Shown here: in pieces, positions 15,348-23,793 of the stretch
How positions within the stretch are numbered: the first letter of the stretch is position 1
Layout: each line of letters starts with the position of its first letter
From: JAWLDB01 sp041686915
GTDB lineage: Bacteria > Bacillota > UBA994 > UBA5500
Length of the DNA: 57,155 nt
Direction: 5' to 3'
Assembly: GCA_041686915.1 (NCBI GenBank)
Contig: JAWLDB010000003.1
Location: forward strand, 1 to 57,155
Notes under the pieces: model-generated
Databases searched by the model: none
The model's input: only the letters and a program-made list of their open reading frames with translations
Told to the model about the DNA's origin: nothing
Program-made: the position numbers and the translations under genes

Positions 15348-16742
15348 TTAGTTGTCGTCTCCGGGTGTGGCGGGTATATCAGGCTCGATGCCCATGACAC
15401 CAATCTCCTCAGACCAAACTCTTACGGTCCCATCTATTTTGGCCACAAACTCAGTGTAGGTTAGGCCCCACCAACCAGGCGCGTATGCTACTACTTCACC
15501 CTTCTTCACCCGATCCCCCAGGTGCTTAAAGACAAAGCCTTGAATGTGCCCATCGATGATATCCACCCTGAGGAATTGCCAACCCCTGGCGATCCTGTCT
15601 TCGTAGACCGGGTGGCGCTTGTTCAACCCGGTGACTTGCTTGGATAGCAGCGGAATTGGCTGATCGAACAACAACTGGTTTACGGTTGCGCGCCGCGCCA
15701 GCGCAGCGGGCGCGGCTACAGCGGCAACGTACGCCAAGGTAGTGTAGATCAGCATGCGCGGCAGGTTTTGGATGGTCACCGGCAGGTTCACACCCCGCAT
15801 CATCAGCAATCTGCTGCTGGCGAAGGTGAGGCCAAGTCCGAATGCGACACCGCCTAAAGCGGTTATCATACCGGCTGCAGTGAACAGTCCCCATAGTTCG
15901 CGCGGCGTCAGACCAACACTTTTCAATACTGACAACTCGCGCTTGCTGTCCATGAACGAAAGCAGCAGTGCAGTTAGGACTCCTAAACCCAGGAAAGCAA
16001 ACACTAAGAGTAACACTCTACTCATGCTGCTGTAGGCATCATCAACGGAGTTCTGCGCATGAAGCAGGGGCCATTCCCGGTCAATCACCAAGCCTTCTGG
16101 ATAATAGCGCTTGAGGACGGCTCTGGCATCGGAAGGCCGCAATTCTTGCGGCAAGTTGTGCAAGAAGCGGTCATAGCCGGTCTGACCTAGTTCGCTGTTG
16201 ACCCAGCCAGCATCCATTACTGCTACGGCCGCATAGGGGCTGACAGAATAGCTGTCTGTGACAACAGCTTGCAGGCTATGATTGTATTCACCGAAAAACA
16301 CTGTCAGCTGTTGGCCAATCTGCAAGCCAAGTTGTTGCATCATGGCTTCTGGGACTATCAACTGGCCAGGCTCCGGCCGCGGACCACTGTATCCAGTCTG
16401 CGGAGCAATAGCCATTATTTCCATTTCTCCTAAAGGAGTAGAGGCATTTAATCTGCGGGCGGCTGCCACCAGTTCAGGAAAAGGACGTGAACGCCAAGCA
16501 CCACTCGGCTTCTCCAGGTCAGCTATCTGGCGCAGCTCTGGCAGGTCCAGGTAGATGTCACTCACCATTTCCAGCTTGTCTACCTGCTGGCTGAAGGCAT
16601 TACCAACTTGCTGCAAATAACTCTGATAGAGCAGAAAAGCTGTGCAGGTGAAAGCTGTCAATACCATTGCAGAAAGATGAATGCGCCAACCGTGCTTTAG
16701 GCGCTTTAGGGTCAACTGCCAGACATTCTGTAGTGACCTCAT
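15348..16742 (-). CDS. FtsX-family ABC permease with C-terminal lipoyl-like domain
   Basis: 464 residues. One N-terminal TM (LSAMVLTAFTCTAFLLY), a large extracellular part, then three TMs with the FtsX-type segment SFMDSKRELSVLKSVGLTPREL. The last about 90 residues contain HLGDRVKKGEVVAYAPG and VAKIDGTVRVWSEE, which look like a barrel-sandwich (biotinyl/lipoyl-like) hybrid found in efflux adaptor proteins; no modifiable Lys motif is evident. It starts inside the ATPase stop (ATGA overlap), third gene of the operon. Confidence 0.82.
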   Translation of the reverse strand: MRSLQNVWQLTLKRLKHGWRIHLSAMVLTAFTCTAFLLYQSYLQQVGNAFSQQVDKLEMVSDIYLDLPELRQIADLEKPSGAWRSRPFPELVAAARRLNASTPLGEMEIMAIAPQTGYSGPRPEPGQLIVPEAMMQQLGLQIGQQLTVFFGEYNHSLQAVVTDSYSVSPYAAVAVMDAGWVNSELGQTGYDRFLHNLPQELRPSDARAVLKRYYPEGLVIDREWPLLHAQNSVDDAYSSMSRVLLLVFAFLGLGVLTALLLSFMDSKRELSVLKSVGLTPRELWGLFTAAGMITALGGVAFGLGLTFASSRLLMMRGVNLPVTIQNLPRMLIYTTLAYVAAVAAPAALARRATVNQLLFDQPIPLLSKQVTGLNKRHPVYEDRIARGWQFLRVDIIDGHIQGFVFKHLGDRVKKGEVVAYAPGWWGLTYTEFVAKIDGTVRVWSEEIGVMGIEPDIPATPGDDN

Positions 16743-17416
16743 GACGAAACCACTTCACCGTCTTTCATCGTTACCACGCAATCAGCGCTCTCCGCGAGGC
16801 TCGTATCATGGGTTACCATGATGAAGGTCTGCCCATCGACCCGGTTGAACTCCTGGAACAACTTGACGATCTCATCGCGAGTGCGGGTGTCCAGGTTGCC
16901 GGTCGGTTCATCGGCTAGCACGACGGCTGGCTTATTGGCCAATGCTCGGGCGATAGCAACACGCTGCTGCTCACCGCCAGACAGCTGCAAGGGCAAGTGA
17001 CTGCGCCGCTTGGATAATCCAACGCGCTCTAGCAGCAGCTCGCCACGCTTTAAAGCGTCCTTCTTGTTCATGCCTACAAACTGCATGGGTAGCATGACGT
17101 TTTCCAAGGCAGAAAGGTGGGGTATCAGGTTGAAAAACTGGAACACGTAGCCCAGTTTGTGCCGGCGTAGCAGAGCGAGCCTGTCTTCATTTAGATCTCG
17201 GTAAGACTTGCCTTCCAGGATGATGTCGCCGCTCATCGGTCGGTCCAGACCGCCAAGCAAGCTCAGCAGCGTACTCTTACCACTGCCTGATGCGCCTACA
17301 ATAATATTCATCGTGCCGCGTTTGAACTCGAGATTTACATTATTCACCGCGTAGATGGTCTCACCAAGGGAGAAAGCCTTATTAAGGTTGACTGTGCGCA
17401 GGATTACATCGTTCAT
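16739..17416 (-). CDS. ABC transporter ATPase, LolD/MacB type
   Basis: 225 residues. Walker A VGASGSGKSTLLSLLGG, Q-loop FQFFNLIPHLSALEN, signature LQLSGGEQQRVAIARALANK, Walker B VVLADEPTGNLD and the H-loop MVTHD. This is the MacB/LolD-type ATPase that powers FtsX-like permeases. ATG 17416 overlaps the upstream permease stop (ATGA), with GGAGG upstream; the longer in-frame ATG at 17458 is less likely. Confidence 0.93.
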   Translation of the reverse strand: MNDVILRTVNLNKAFSLGETIYAVNNVNLEFKRGTMNIIVGASGSGKSTLLSLLGGLDRPMSGDIILEGKSYRDLNEDRLALLRRHKLGYVFQFFNLIPHLSALENVMLPMQFVGMNKKDALKRGELLLERVGLSKRRSHLPLQLSGGEQQRVAIARALANKPAVVLADEPTGNLDTRTRDEIVKLFQEFNRVDGQTFIMVTHDTSLAESADCVVTMKDGEVVSS

Positions 17417-18840
17417 GAACGGAGCACCTCCATAACTGTCAGTCTGGACATTTTCCATGCTGGGATGAGGCCGAAGATGAGGCCGACGATCAACGTAACT
17501 CCCATGACTAGGCCGTAATTGGAGATTAACTGGGCCAAGATTTCACTCCAAGCCTGTTGGTTGCTTATTTGCTGATGCAAAGCTGCTAAATATACTAGCA
17601 GGAAGCCAATGCTCGATCCGATGATGCTAAGCATCACTGACTCGCTAAGTGCCATCTGCATAATATCTAAGCGGCGTGCGCCCAAGGCCTTCAGCACTCC
17701 AATTTCTTTGCGTCGCTCAGCCATACCGGTTAGCATGCGAGCCGCCATCAGCAGCCCGGCATTAGCGTAGATCAGTATAGCGAGGATTTTGCTCATGTCC
17801 ATTGGTATGCCAGTCTGCAAGCTGCCATCCCGGCGCCAAAGCTGCTCGGGGGCTTGTTCAAAGTGGTCCAAAGCTGCCTGCCTGTCCGCTACCTTTTTCA
17901 AGTTTGGCGCCGAGACGAGTGTCCAGTTCGGCGCTCCCACTTGCAGTTCGCCAACCAAAGCTTCCAAGGTCGAGAGGTCTTTCACTCGCAGCCCATAGCT
18001 GAGGGCAGTTGGTTCTACGCTGTCGGCCGCCGCCTGCCATAATTGTCGCCAGGTTGCCTCCGTCAGCCACACCTCATCGATATCCAGGTAGGCTTGCTCA
18101 AACCTGTCGTTACCAGCCTCGTCGCGCCAAGCTATGTTACGAGTAGGCAAGGCATAGCCGCCTGCCACCCGCACAGTATGCTTGACACTGCGTGATGGGT
18201 CCAATTGAAGAGAACCGTCTGCCGCGAGTAGGATCCTTGGAACAGTGATATCCAGCGTCTGGGGGAGGGATGTGTTATTATCCCTAGCAGACTTCAGATT
18301 AAGCCATACCGCTAGCTCACCATCGAGCGTATCCGGCTGGCTATCGCCCTCGGCAATGTACTCCGACAAAGGGTCATTGGGCAACAAAGCGCGTAGAGCG
18401 ACTCCGTTGTTGATGCTTGGGGTGCCACCAATCCATCCAGGCATCCGGTAAACTGGATTGATTTCTATTACTTCCGGATGCTCCCGCAAGTACTCTATCT
18501 GTTCCGAGGGAAATGGTTCTAATTTGGGTGCATCTGTAGCTAGAAAACCTTCCTTGCTCAGGTGTGGATAGAATAAAGCAAGCGTGGAGAACTCATTCTC
18601 AGGCAAGCGGTAGAGCTGCAGATCACCCAGATCTGAGGGGGTACTGAGGAAACGGAGCGGGTATACCACTATCTCCCCGCTCATCCAGTGGCGATAATTG
18701 CTGTATGCCTGAGCTGGGTAACCTTGTTGGACAGTAAGACTGGTGGTCAGGGCAACAGCCGCAAGCACAAGGCTTATCAGCGCCAGGGTGCTGCGTCCAA
18801 GCTGCCTGATAACGTTGATTATTCCTAGACGTACAAACAC
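17413..18840 (-). CDS. FtsX-family ABC permease
   Basis: About 475 residues: N-terminal TM (STLALISLVLAAVALTTSL), a long extracellular MacB periplasmic-core-like domain, then three C-terminal TMs with TGMAERRKEIGVLKALGARRLDI, the hallmark of the FtsX domain. First gene of a three-gene unit (permease, ATPase, permease). The asymmetric pair of permeases suggests a heterodimeric exporter or mechanotransmitter acting on lipids, peptides or the cell wall. GTG 18840 follows CGAGGAGGG. Confidence 0.87.
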   Translation of the reverse strand: MFVRLGIINVIRQLGRSTLALISLVLAAVALTTSLTVQQGYPAQAYSNYRHWMSGEIVVYPLRFLSTPSDLGDLQLYRLPENEFSTLALFYPHLSKEGFLATDAPKLEPFPSEQIEYLREHPEVIEINPVYRMPGWIGGTPSINNGVALRALLPNDPLSEYIAEGDSQPDTLDGELAVWLNLKSARDNNTSLPQTLDITVPRILLAADGSLQLDPSRSVKHTVRVAGGYALPTRNIAWRDEAGNDRFEQAYLDIDEVWLTEATWRQLWQAAADSVEPTALSYGLRVKDLSTLEALVGELQVGAPNWTLVSAPNLKKVADRQAALDHFEQAPEQLWRRDGSLQTGIPMDMSKILAILIYANAGLLMAARMLTGMAERRKEIGVLKALGARRLDIMQMALSESVMLSIIGSSIGFLLVYLAALHQQISNQQAWSEILAQLISNYGLVMGVTLIVGLIFGLIPAWKMSRLTVMEVLRS

Positions 18841-19088
18841 GTTGACCCTCCTCGTTATGCAAAACAAGTGAAGCTACAAAAAGCGTATGCAGATATCTCT
18901 GCATGATAGTTGCATCACTGAATGGGTATTCGAAATACTAAGCTAACGAAAATATTATAACATAGCTGCTTGCCAGTCAGGGGAGAAGATTTTTGAGCTA
19001 ATTCAGCGCACTATCTACTAGGATAATAAAGCTAATGTGCGTATATTGGAGCATTTCAGGGGCTACTCGTGATGGAAGCGGGCAGATG

Positions 19089-19139
19089 AGGTAAAACTGG
19101 GCGTAATGGCATGGAAAGCTTGTAATCCTAGTTTTACCT
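19089..19139. repeat. 10-bp inverted repeat, role unknown
   Basis: AGGTAAAACT (19089-19098) is exactly repeated inverted as AGTTTTACCT (19130-19139), 31 nt apart. There is no T tract on either side, so it is not a classical terminator. It lies upstream of the c-di-AMP riboswitch and might bind a regulator. Confidence 0.4.
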
Positions 19140-19180
19140 GGGGCTTGGTCGCGTGCTAGACTTAATTAACAGGCCATAAT

Positions 19181-19284
19181 CGCCGAATTGTCCGCAGGGG
19201 CAAACGGGGGAAACAACTTTTGGGGTGAAGCCTGCTTGCAGGCGGGGGACTCGGCCCCCAACCCGTCAGCTAACCTCGTAGGCG
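19181..19284 (+). promoter_or_regulatory. c-di-AMP riboswitch (ydaO/yuaA leader)
   Basis: The segment carries the conserved ydaO blocks in order: CCGCAGGGGCAAACGGGGGA, GGGGTGAAGCC, and ACCCGTCAGCTAACCTCG followed by TAGGCG. A closing P1 forms from CGCC (19181-19184) and GGCG (19281-19284). Binding of c-di-AMP typically turns off downstream genes for osmoprotection, cell-wall hydrolases or spore functions. The expression platform is unclear: the stretch 19285-19380 has small hairpins such as GGCAGGTGC/GCATGCC but no obvious U tract. Confidence 0.85.
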
Positions 19285-19400
19285 TTCCGGGAAGGCAGGT
19301 GCTTCTTCAGCATGCCCCACCCATGCAATCGGGTTTTCCCATGCCTGTTCATAGCTATCCGGTCTGCCGGAATATGATGTTGATTGGGGGTTTCATTCGC

Positions 19401-19637
19401 GTGTGCTGTGAAGCAATATTCAAGGACAATAACGTACGCAAACAGATTGAGCATCTGCGCGACAACCAGGTTGGAGTCATACTCAGCGACTCCAACGGCA
19501 ACAAGTGCAAGTTTGGCTTGGTAGCTACCTTCTACCCTACCAACGACAAGCGGGAAGTGATCCTGCGTTGTCAAGAGTGCGGTAAACGGTGGATGGTTGT
19601 GTTGGACCGGGGAGATTTCCGGGTCGCCGAGGCCTAG
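19401..19637 (+). CDS. Short CxxC protein downstream of the c-di-AMP riboswitch
   Basis: About 78 residues from GTG 19401 (GGGGG 10 nt upstream); an in-frame ATG at 19374 would give 87 residues but lacks an SD. The protein has a short helix (VRKQIEHLRDNQVG), a beta-rich core (KCKFGLVATFYPT) and one CQECGKRW zinc-ribbon-like knuckle. I do not recognise the family. It is the first gene after the riboswitch and therefore its likely target; the 19728 gene may be co-transcribed. Confidence 0.6.
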   Translation: MCCEAIFKDNNVRKQIEHLRDNQVGVILSDSNGNKCKFGLVATFYPTNDKREVILRCQECGKRWMVVLDRGDFRVAEA

Positions 19638-19727
19638 ATGAGTATGCTTGGACAATTTTAAGGCATGTCCAGCCTACCTGGCTGAATATGATGTAACAAA
19701 AGCCAAGGTACAAGGAGGCCCATGCTC

Positions 19728-19973
19728 ATGAAAAGCCAGGCATTCGTGGAACAGGTGAACCTGCACGAAGTTGTAGTCAGGATTAACGGTAAGACGTATT
19801 CGCTCCCGCGTTGCTGCTTGCCAACCGAAGTGCAAGAAGAAGATGTCATAGATTTGGTGGTTTTTGTCAATGAGAAGGCCACACAACGCCATCTCGACCA
19901 AATCCGGCGCTGGCTACGTCTATGCGGCGCATACGCCGGTTTCCGCAAAGCGGAAGAGGAAGCCAGAGTGTAA
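19728..19973 (+). CDS. Small protein, DUF3006-like beta-barrel
   Basis: About 81 residues. The N-terminal half (EVVVRINGKTYSLPRCCLPT) followed by EVQEEDVIDLVV resembles DUF3006-type small beta proteins, with a helical C-terminus (DQIRRWLRLCGAYAGFRKAEEEA). ATG 19728 is preferred because AAGGAGG lies 9 nt upstream; ATG 19722 is only 3 nt from it. It lies 90 nt after the CxxC gene and is followed by a terminator. Confidence 0.6.
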   Translation: MKSQAFVEQVNLHEVVVRINGKTYSLPRCCLPTEVQEEDVIDLVVFVNEKATQRHLDQIRRWLRLCGAYAGFRKAEEEARV

Positions 19974-19980
19974 CGAACAC

Positions 19981-20013
19981 AAAAGCTCGGCCAAGAATGT
20001 GCCGAGCTTTTTT
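19981..20013. terminator. Bidirectional terminator
   Basis: AAAAGCTCGGC pairs with GCCGAGCTTTTTT, separating the small gene from the converging ggt gene. Confidence 0.9.
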
Positions 20014-20020
20014 GTGTGGT

Positions 20021-21676
20021 TTAGTAGCCGAGGCAGCTGCCATCGCCGCGGGGATCGCTGGCGCCCTGTCTCACTCCGGTAACAGGATCGATACGTATCA
20101 GCTGTACAGTGCCGCCGCCGCTCCACGGACCTACCAGTGTGATCTCGTGGCCAAGTTGTTGCAGTTGTTGTCGGATTGCTGGCGAAAAGCGATCTTCCAT
20201 GCGCAGCGTAACCGGTTGATTCATGGATGCCGGATCAGTTCCAGGAGCGCTGGTCCAGCGGGGGGCAGTAACTGCCTCAGAAACCGACATATCAAAGTCA
20301 ATGCAGTTGACGATAGTTTGCATATTCCATTGGGGCTGGCCATCACCTCCGGGAGTGTTGCCCACTAGGTACGGTTTGCCTTGTCTGTTGACCAGATAGG
20401 TGTTTAGCGTATGCATCGTCTTCTTGCCAGGAGCCAAGCAGTTGGGGTGCTGCGGGTCGAGCACAAAACCACGGCCAGCCCGGTTATTGAGCAGTATGCC
20501 CGTGTCCGGGATGGTAACCCCGGAGCCAAAGGCAAGCGAGAGGCTATGGATGAAGGAGACGGCATTGCCTGCTGAGTCAACAACGACAAAGGACGTAGTA
20601 TCACCGTCAGGATCTCCTGCAGTCACATGATTATTGGCACAATGCAAGTCAATATCCTGACGGCGTCTGGCAGTGTATTCCGGCGACAATAGCTTCTGCA
20701 GTGGCATCTTCACGAAATTGGGGTCTCCGGCATAGGCCAACCGGTCGGCATAAGCCAGCTTTTTAGCTTCGACCATCAGGTGGACTGCATCAGCGCTCTC
20801 CGGACCCATTTCTGCTAGATTAAAGCCATTTAAGATAGCGAGCTCTTCCAGCATGATTAGACCTTGAGAAGGGGGAGAAGTTTGATAGACTTCGTAACCT
20901 CGATAATTCACCTTGATAGGGGTGTAGATCTCGGTTGTATGTTCTGTTAGCTCCCGCTCAGTAATCAAGCCACCAGTTTGACGCATATGCTCAATCATTT
21001 TGCTGGCGAGGGAACCTTTGTAGAAGGCATCAGCGCCTTCTTGGGCAAAGGTGCGTAAAGACCTGGCATAGTCAGGCTGTCTGAAGATCTCGCCAGCCTG
21101 GTAGGGAGTACCGTCCTCTTTCAAAAATGTCTTGGCTGTAGCGGGGAAGCGGGCGAGCTTGGCAGCATTGGAACGAAAATGCCCAGCCAGGATTTCGGAA
21201 ACAGGGAAGCCGTGCTCAGCATAGTTGATGGCAGGCTGCATCACCTGCTCCAGGGTCATGCTACCCCAGTGCTTGATGGCTGTATCAAACGCATGGGCTG
21301 AGCCGGGAATCGCCACCGACAGAGGGCCGTCCAGCGGCATCTTGTCACTGTATCCTTGAGCTGAGTAGTGCTCCAGCGTTGCTCCGTAGGGCGCAATGCC
21401 ACTGCCGTTAACTGCCTCGACCTTTCCGGTCCTGGCGTCGTAGACGATCATAAAGGTGTCACCACCGAGGCCGCACATCGAAGGCAGCACTACGCAGGTT
21501 ACGCCGGCAATGGCGATGGCTGCATCAATGGCGTTGCCGCCTTGTTTGAGGATCTCTAGTCCCGCGGCGGTTGCCAGGGGGTGCGCTGTGGCTACCATGC
21601 CTCCTTGGGACATTGCTACGCCGCGCAGTTTGCCGGGAGCTGAAGCCCAAAGGTTGTTATCCGGTTGCTTGCTCAT
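20021..21676 (-). CDS. ggt: Gamma-glutamyltransferase (gamma-glutamyltranspeptidase)
   Basis: 551 residues, the normal size for the Ntn-hydrolase GGT family. Signatures: ATAHPLATAAGLEILKQGGN and AIDAAIA, LGGDTFMIVYD, DGPLSVAIPGSAHAFD, the autocleavage/catalytic site GDTTSF (Thr360 would become the N-terminus of the small subunit), and GNTPGGDGQPQWNMQ. It removes gamma-glutamyl groups from glutathione-like compounds. No signal peptide is seen, unlike the classical secreted enzymes, so it may act in the cytoplasm. ATG with AGGAGGATG-type SD. Confidence 0.93.
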   Translation of the reverse strand: MSKQPDNNLWASAPGKLRGVAMSQGGMVATAHPLATAAGLEILKQGGNAIDAAIAIAGVTCVVLPSMCGLGGDTFMIVYDARTGKVEAVNGSGIAPYGATLEHYSAQGYSDKMPLDGPLSVAIPGSAHAFDTAIKHWGSMTLEQVMQPAINYAEHGFPVSEILAGHFRSNAAKLARFPATAKTFLKEDGTPYQAGEIFRQPDYARSLRTFAQEGADAFYKGSLASKMIEHMRQTGGLITERELTEHTTEIYTPIKVNYRGYEVYQTSPPSQGLIMLEELAILNGFNLAEMGPESADAVHLMVEAKKLAYADRLAYAGDPNFVKMPLQKLLSPEYTARRRQDIDLHCANNHVTAGDPDGDTTSFVVVDSAGNAVSFIHSLSLAFGSGVTIPDTGILLNNRAGRGFVLDPQHPNCLAPGKKTMHTLNTYLVNRQGKPYLVGNTPGGDGQPQWNMQTIVNCIDFDMSVSEAVTAPRWTSAPGTDPASMNQPVTLRMEDRFSPAIRQQLQQLGHEITLVGPWSGGGTVQLIRIDPVTGVRQGASDPRGDGSCLGY

Positions 21677-21747
21677 AAAATCATCCTCCTCGTCTGGTGA
21701 TAGATTGCCTAGAGGCTCATACCTAGGCTAGGTAGACTAAGGCTAGT

Positions 21748-21774
21748 AAAAAAGAGCAGCTCGCACTGCTCTTT
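21748..21774 (-). terminator. Terminator of the cupin-HD-GYP operon
   Basis: On the minus strand AAAGAGCAG and CTGCTCTTTTTT pair around TGCGAG, between the HD-GYP stop and the ggt start. Confidence 0.85.
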
Positions 21775-21801
21775 CAATCTTATAAACTATGTCAAAGGTA
21801 G

Positions 21802-22707
21802 TTATTCTCTAGGAAGCTTACCATCTTCCCGCATAATCTCCATGAAAGCATCTACCACCTCGGGTGAAAACTGTGCCCCGCGTTGGCGGATTATCTCCTC
21901 TATAGCCTGCTGCTCCGTGAGCGCTTTCCGGTAAGGGCGGTCGCTGGTCATGGCGTCATAGGCGTCTGCCACCGCAATGATCTTCGCTTCAATGCTGATT
22001 TCGCGACCTTCCAGTCCCAAAGGGTAACCTTTGCCATCTTCACGCTCGTGGTGTTGTTCGATTATGTACCCGACCTCGGAGATAAATGTATCTTGTAGTA
22101 TCTGACGCCCCTCGGTAGGATGCCTTCGTATGAGCTCCCATTCCTCTTCAGATAACTTAGTAGGCTTCGTTAGAACTTCCTCAGGGATTGCTGTCTTGCC
22201 TAGATCATGAAGGTAAGCTGCGTCAACGAGCCGAACCATTTGGCCACCTGAGAGGCGTAGCTTCTCACCAATCCTGGTAGAAAGCCTTTCGATTCTTTTG
22301 CAGTGTTCCTCAGTATACATGTCCTTGACTTCAATGTCCCTTGCCAGATCAAGCCATTGCTTGATATTTTCACTAACAAACCCAAAGACCGGGGGAGATG
22401 CGACATACATGAAAGTAACGTCTGTAACAGTTCTGAAGTATGCAGTCTGAACCAGATTAGTCGCCACAATGTAGTCACCCTTACTTAGCGTGACTTCTTT
22501 TCCGTTGTCATCCCAGATGAGGGTGCCATCAGTTATAAACGCAAACTCAAAGCCTTGCCATGGTGTTAGTGAAAACGGTTTGGCTGCCTTAACGGTCTGC
22601 AGCATTACTTCTACCTCGCCCGCTCTAGCAAGGAGTTTTATGGCTGTGGTCTTCTTAGCCACACTCTCCAAGCATGCCCCGTCTTGCTCTACCCGCAGAC
22701 CCTTCAC
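21802..22707 (-). CDS. Cupin-HD-GYP domain phosphodiesterase
   Basis: About 301 residues. Residues about 1-115 form a cupin-like beta-barrel (PWQGFEFAFITDGTLIWDD and SKGDYIVATN). The C-terminal HD-GYP domain is complete: YLHDLGKTAIPEEVLTKP, RRHPTEGRQIL, EQHHEREDGKGYP, VADAYDAMTSDRPYR. It probably hydrolyses c-di-GMP or a related dinucleotide, with the cupin sensing a small ligand. GTG 22707 has GAAGG upstream; a longer start would overlap the preceding gene. It is transcribed 19 nt after the secreted-protein gene. Confidence 0.87.
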   Translation of the reverse strand: MKGLRVEQDGACLESVAKKTTAIKLLARAGEVEVMLQTVKAAKPFSLTPWQGFEFAFITDGTLIWDDNGKEVTLSKGDYIVATNLVQTAYFRTVTDVTFMYVASPPVFGFVSENIKQWLDLARDIEVKDMYTEEHCKRIERLSTRIGEKLRLSGGQMVRLVDAAYLHDLGKTAIPEEVLTKPTKLSEEEWELIRRHPTEGRQILQDTFISEVGYIIEQHHEREDGKGYPLGLEGREISIEAKIIAVADAYDAMTSDRPYRKALTEQQAIEEIIRQRGAQFSPEVVDAFMEIMREDGKLPRE

Positions 22708-22726
22708 TTCAGCACCTTCTCTCAGA

Positions 22727-23125
22727 CTAGTCAGCGTTGCCGGAAACAATAATGGGATCGATCAAAACAGTGTACCACCCAATCTGCACTTCTTCATAAA
22801 CACAGATCAGCTTGACGCCCTCTTCTTTTGCAGCATCCATAACATTATCGATGAGTTTCTCCTCTACATCTTTCAATACATCGATAATCTTCGCATAGGC
22901 ATCGTCAGCCTGATCCTTTGTGATGAATCCAGCATCATAAGCTTTCGTCACTATCTCAGACGCGGCCACGGCTGTCTCTATGGCGACTTCAATCGCTTCA
23001 TTAGTCCAGTCTACCAAGGCTATGAGCTCTTCTGATGCCTGTACCGTGCTGTCTGCGAACGCGGGTGTTGCTCCCAAAACCAATGCCAGCAGCATACATA
23101 GCACTGCTATCCTACGTTTTAGCAT
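22727..23125 (-). CDS. Secreted protein of unknown function
   Basis: About 132 residues. A classical signal peptide (MLKRRIAVLCMLLALVLG, cleavage after AFA) is followed by an acidic helical region (SEELIALVDWTNEAIEVAIE and GFITKDQADDAYAKIIDVLK) and a short beta-like tail. ATG 23125 follows GGAGGGG; the longer in-frame start at 23206 would bury the signal peptide. It is the first gene of a pair with cupin-HD-GYP, so it may be part of an envelope signalling unit. Not a family I recognise. Confidence 0.78.
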   Translation of the reverse strand: MLKRRIAVLCMLLALVLGATPAFADSTVQASEELIALVDWTNEAIEVAIETAVAASEIVTKAYDAGFITKDQADDAYAKIIDVLKDVEEKLIDNVMDAAKEEGVKLICVYEEVQIGWYTVLIDPIIVSGNAD

Positions 23126-23390
23126 TTCATCCCCTCCATTCAACATAAATGTGGCCCACACCCATATCATTTCGCCCGTACCCGAGGTTTTCCTGCCAAT
23201 TACCAAAAAAATCTGCTCCTGTTATTGGCTAGGGGTAATTTGGCGTTGCGTTTGAGTAATGCTATGCTGGGGAATGGCGAGAGAAGCACAGCAGATGTCA
23301 AAGCTGTGACGATGCCCGGTTTATTCTGTTTATGATTCATCAAGATTAGATAAAAAACTTCCATTTACGGCAAACTGTGAATTTCTTCAC

Positions 23391-23419
23391 TTGACGTCAT
23401 ATATATGTTCCCATATATT
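23391..23419 (+). promoter_or_regulatory. SigA promoter overlapped by an ArsR-type operator
   Basis: TTGACG (23391-23396), a 17-nt spacer and TATATT (23414-23419). The inverted repeat ATATATG-TTCC-CATATAT (23401-23418) fills the spacer and -10, as expected for an autorepressed ArsR/SmtB gene. Confidence 0.7.
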
Positions 23420-23438
23420 TAACTTAGGTGGTGAAAAA

Positions 23439-23738
23439 ATGAACAATTCCATGGAGCAGGTGAACCAAGAACGCGGAGTTATAACACAACGTGCAGAGTT
23501 GCTAAAGGTACTTGCACATCCGATGAGGCTGTGCATCGTGCGCGGACTGTTGCAGGAGGGAGCCTGCAATGTCAGCTACATGCAGGACTGCCTGAAAATT
23601 CCTCAGTCTACCATATCTCAGCATCTGGCAAAACTCCGGGCAGCAGGAGTTATCTCAGGATCAAGAGACGGTGTGGAAGTTCATTATACCGTCATTAGCC
23701 AAGATGCTGAGCGTGTTATTAGGGCCCTGTTTGAGTAG
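23439..23738 (+). CDS. ArsR/SmtB-family transcriptional repressor
   Basis: About 99 residues. The winged helix reads LLKVLAHPMRLCIVRGLL then KIPQSTISQHLAKLRAAGVI and a wing (GSRDGVEVHYTV). Cysteines occur at RLCIVR, GACNV and QDCL; CIV is not the classical ELCVCDL metal box, so the ligand (metal, thiol or persulfide) is open. ATG 23439 is preceded by TTAGGTGGTGA. No target gene is co-directional downstream, so it may only repress itself here or act elsewhere. Confidence 0.9.
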   Translation: MNNSMEQVNQERGVITQRAELLKVLAHPMRLCIVRGLLQEGACNVSYMQDCLKIPQSTISQHLAKLRAAGVISGSRDGVEVHYTVISQDAERVIRALFE

Positions 23739-23793
23739 CAAACAAGCGGCCCTCGTTTTTTGCAGCAGGGGTTTAGTTATTCATATGTTCAGA

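Noticed and set aside
15526..15894. Minus-strand 122-codon ORF inside the ABC permease
   Set aside because: It is an out-of-frame shadow with no SD, and the permease frame shows the conserved FtsX motifs.
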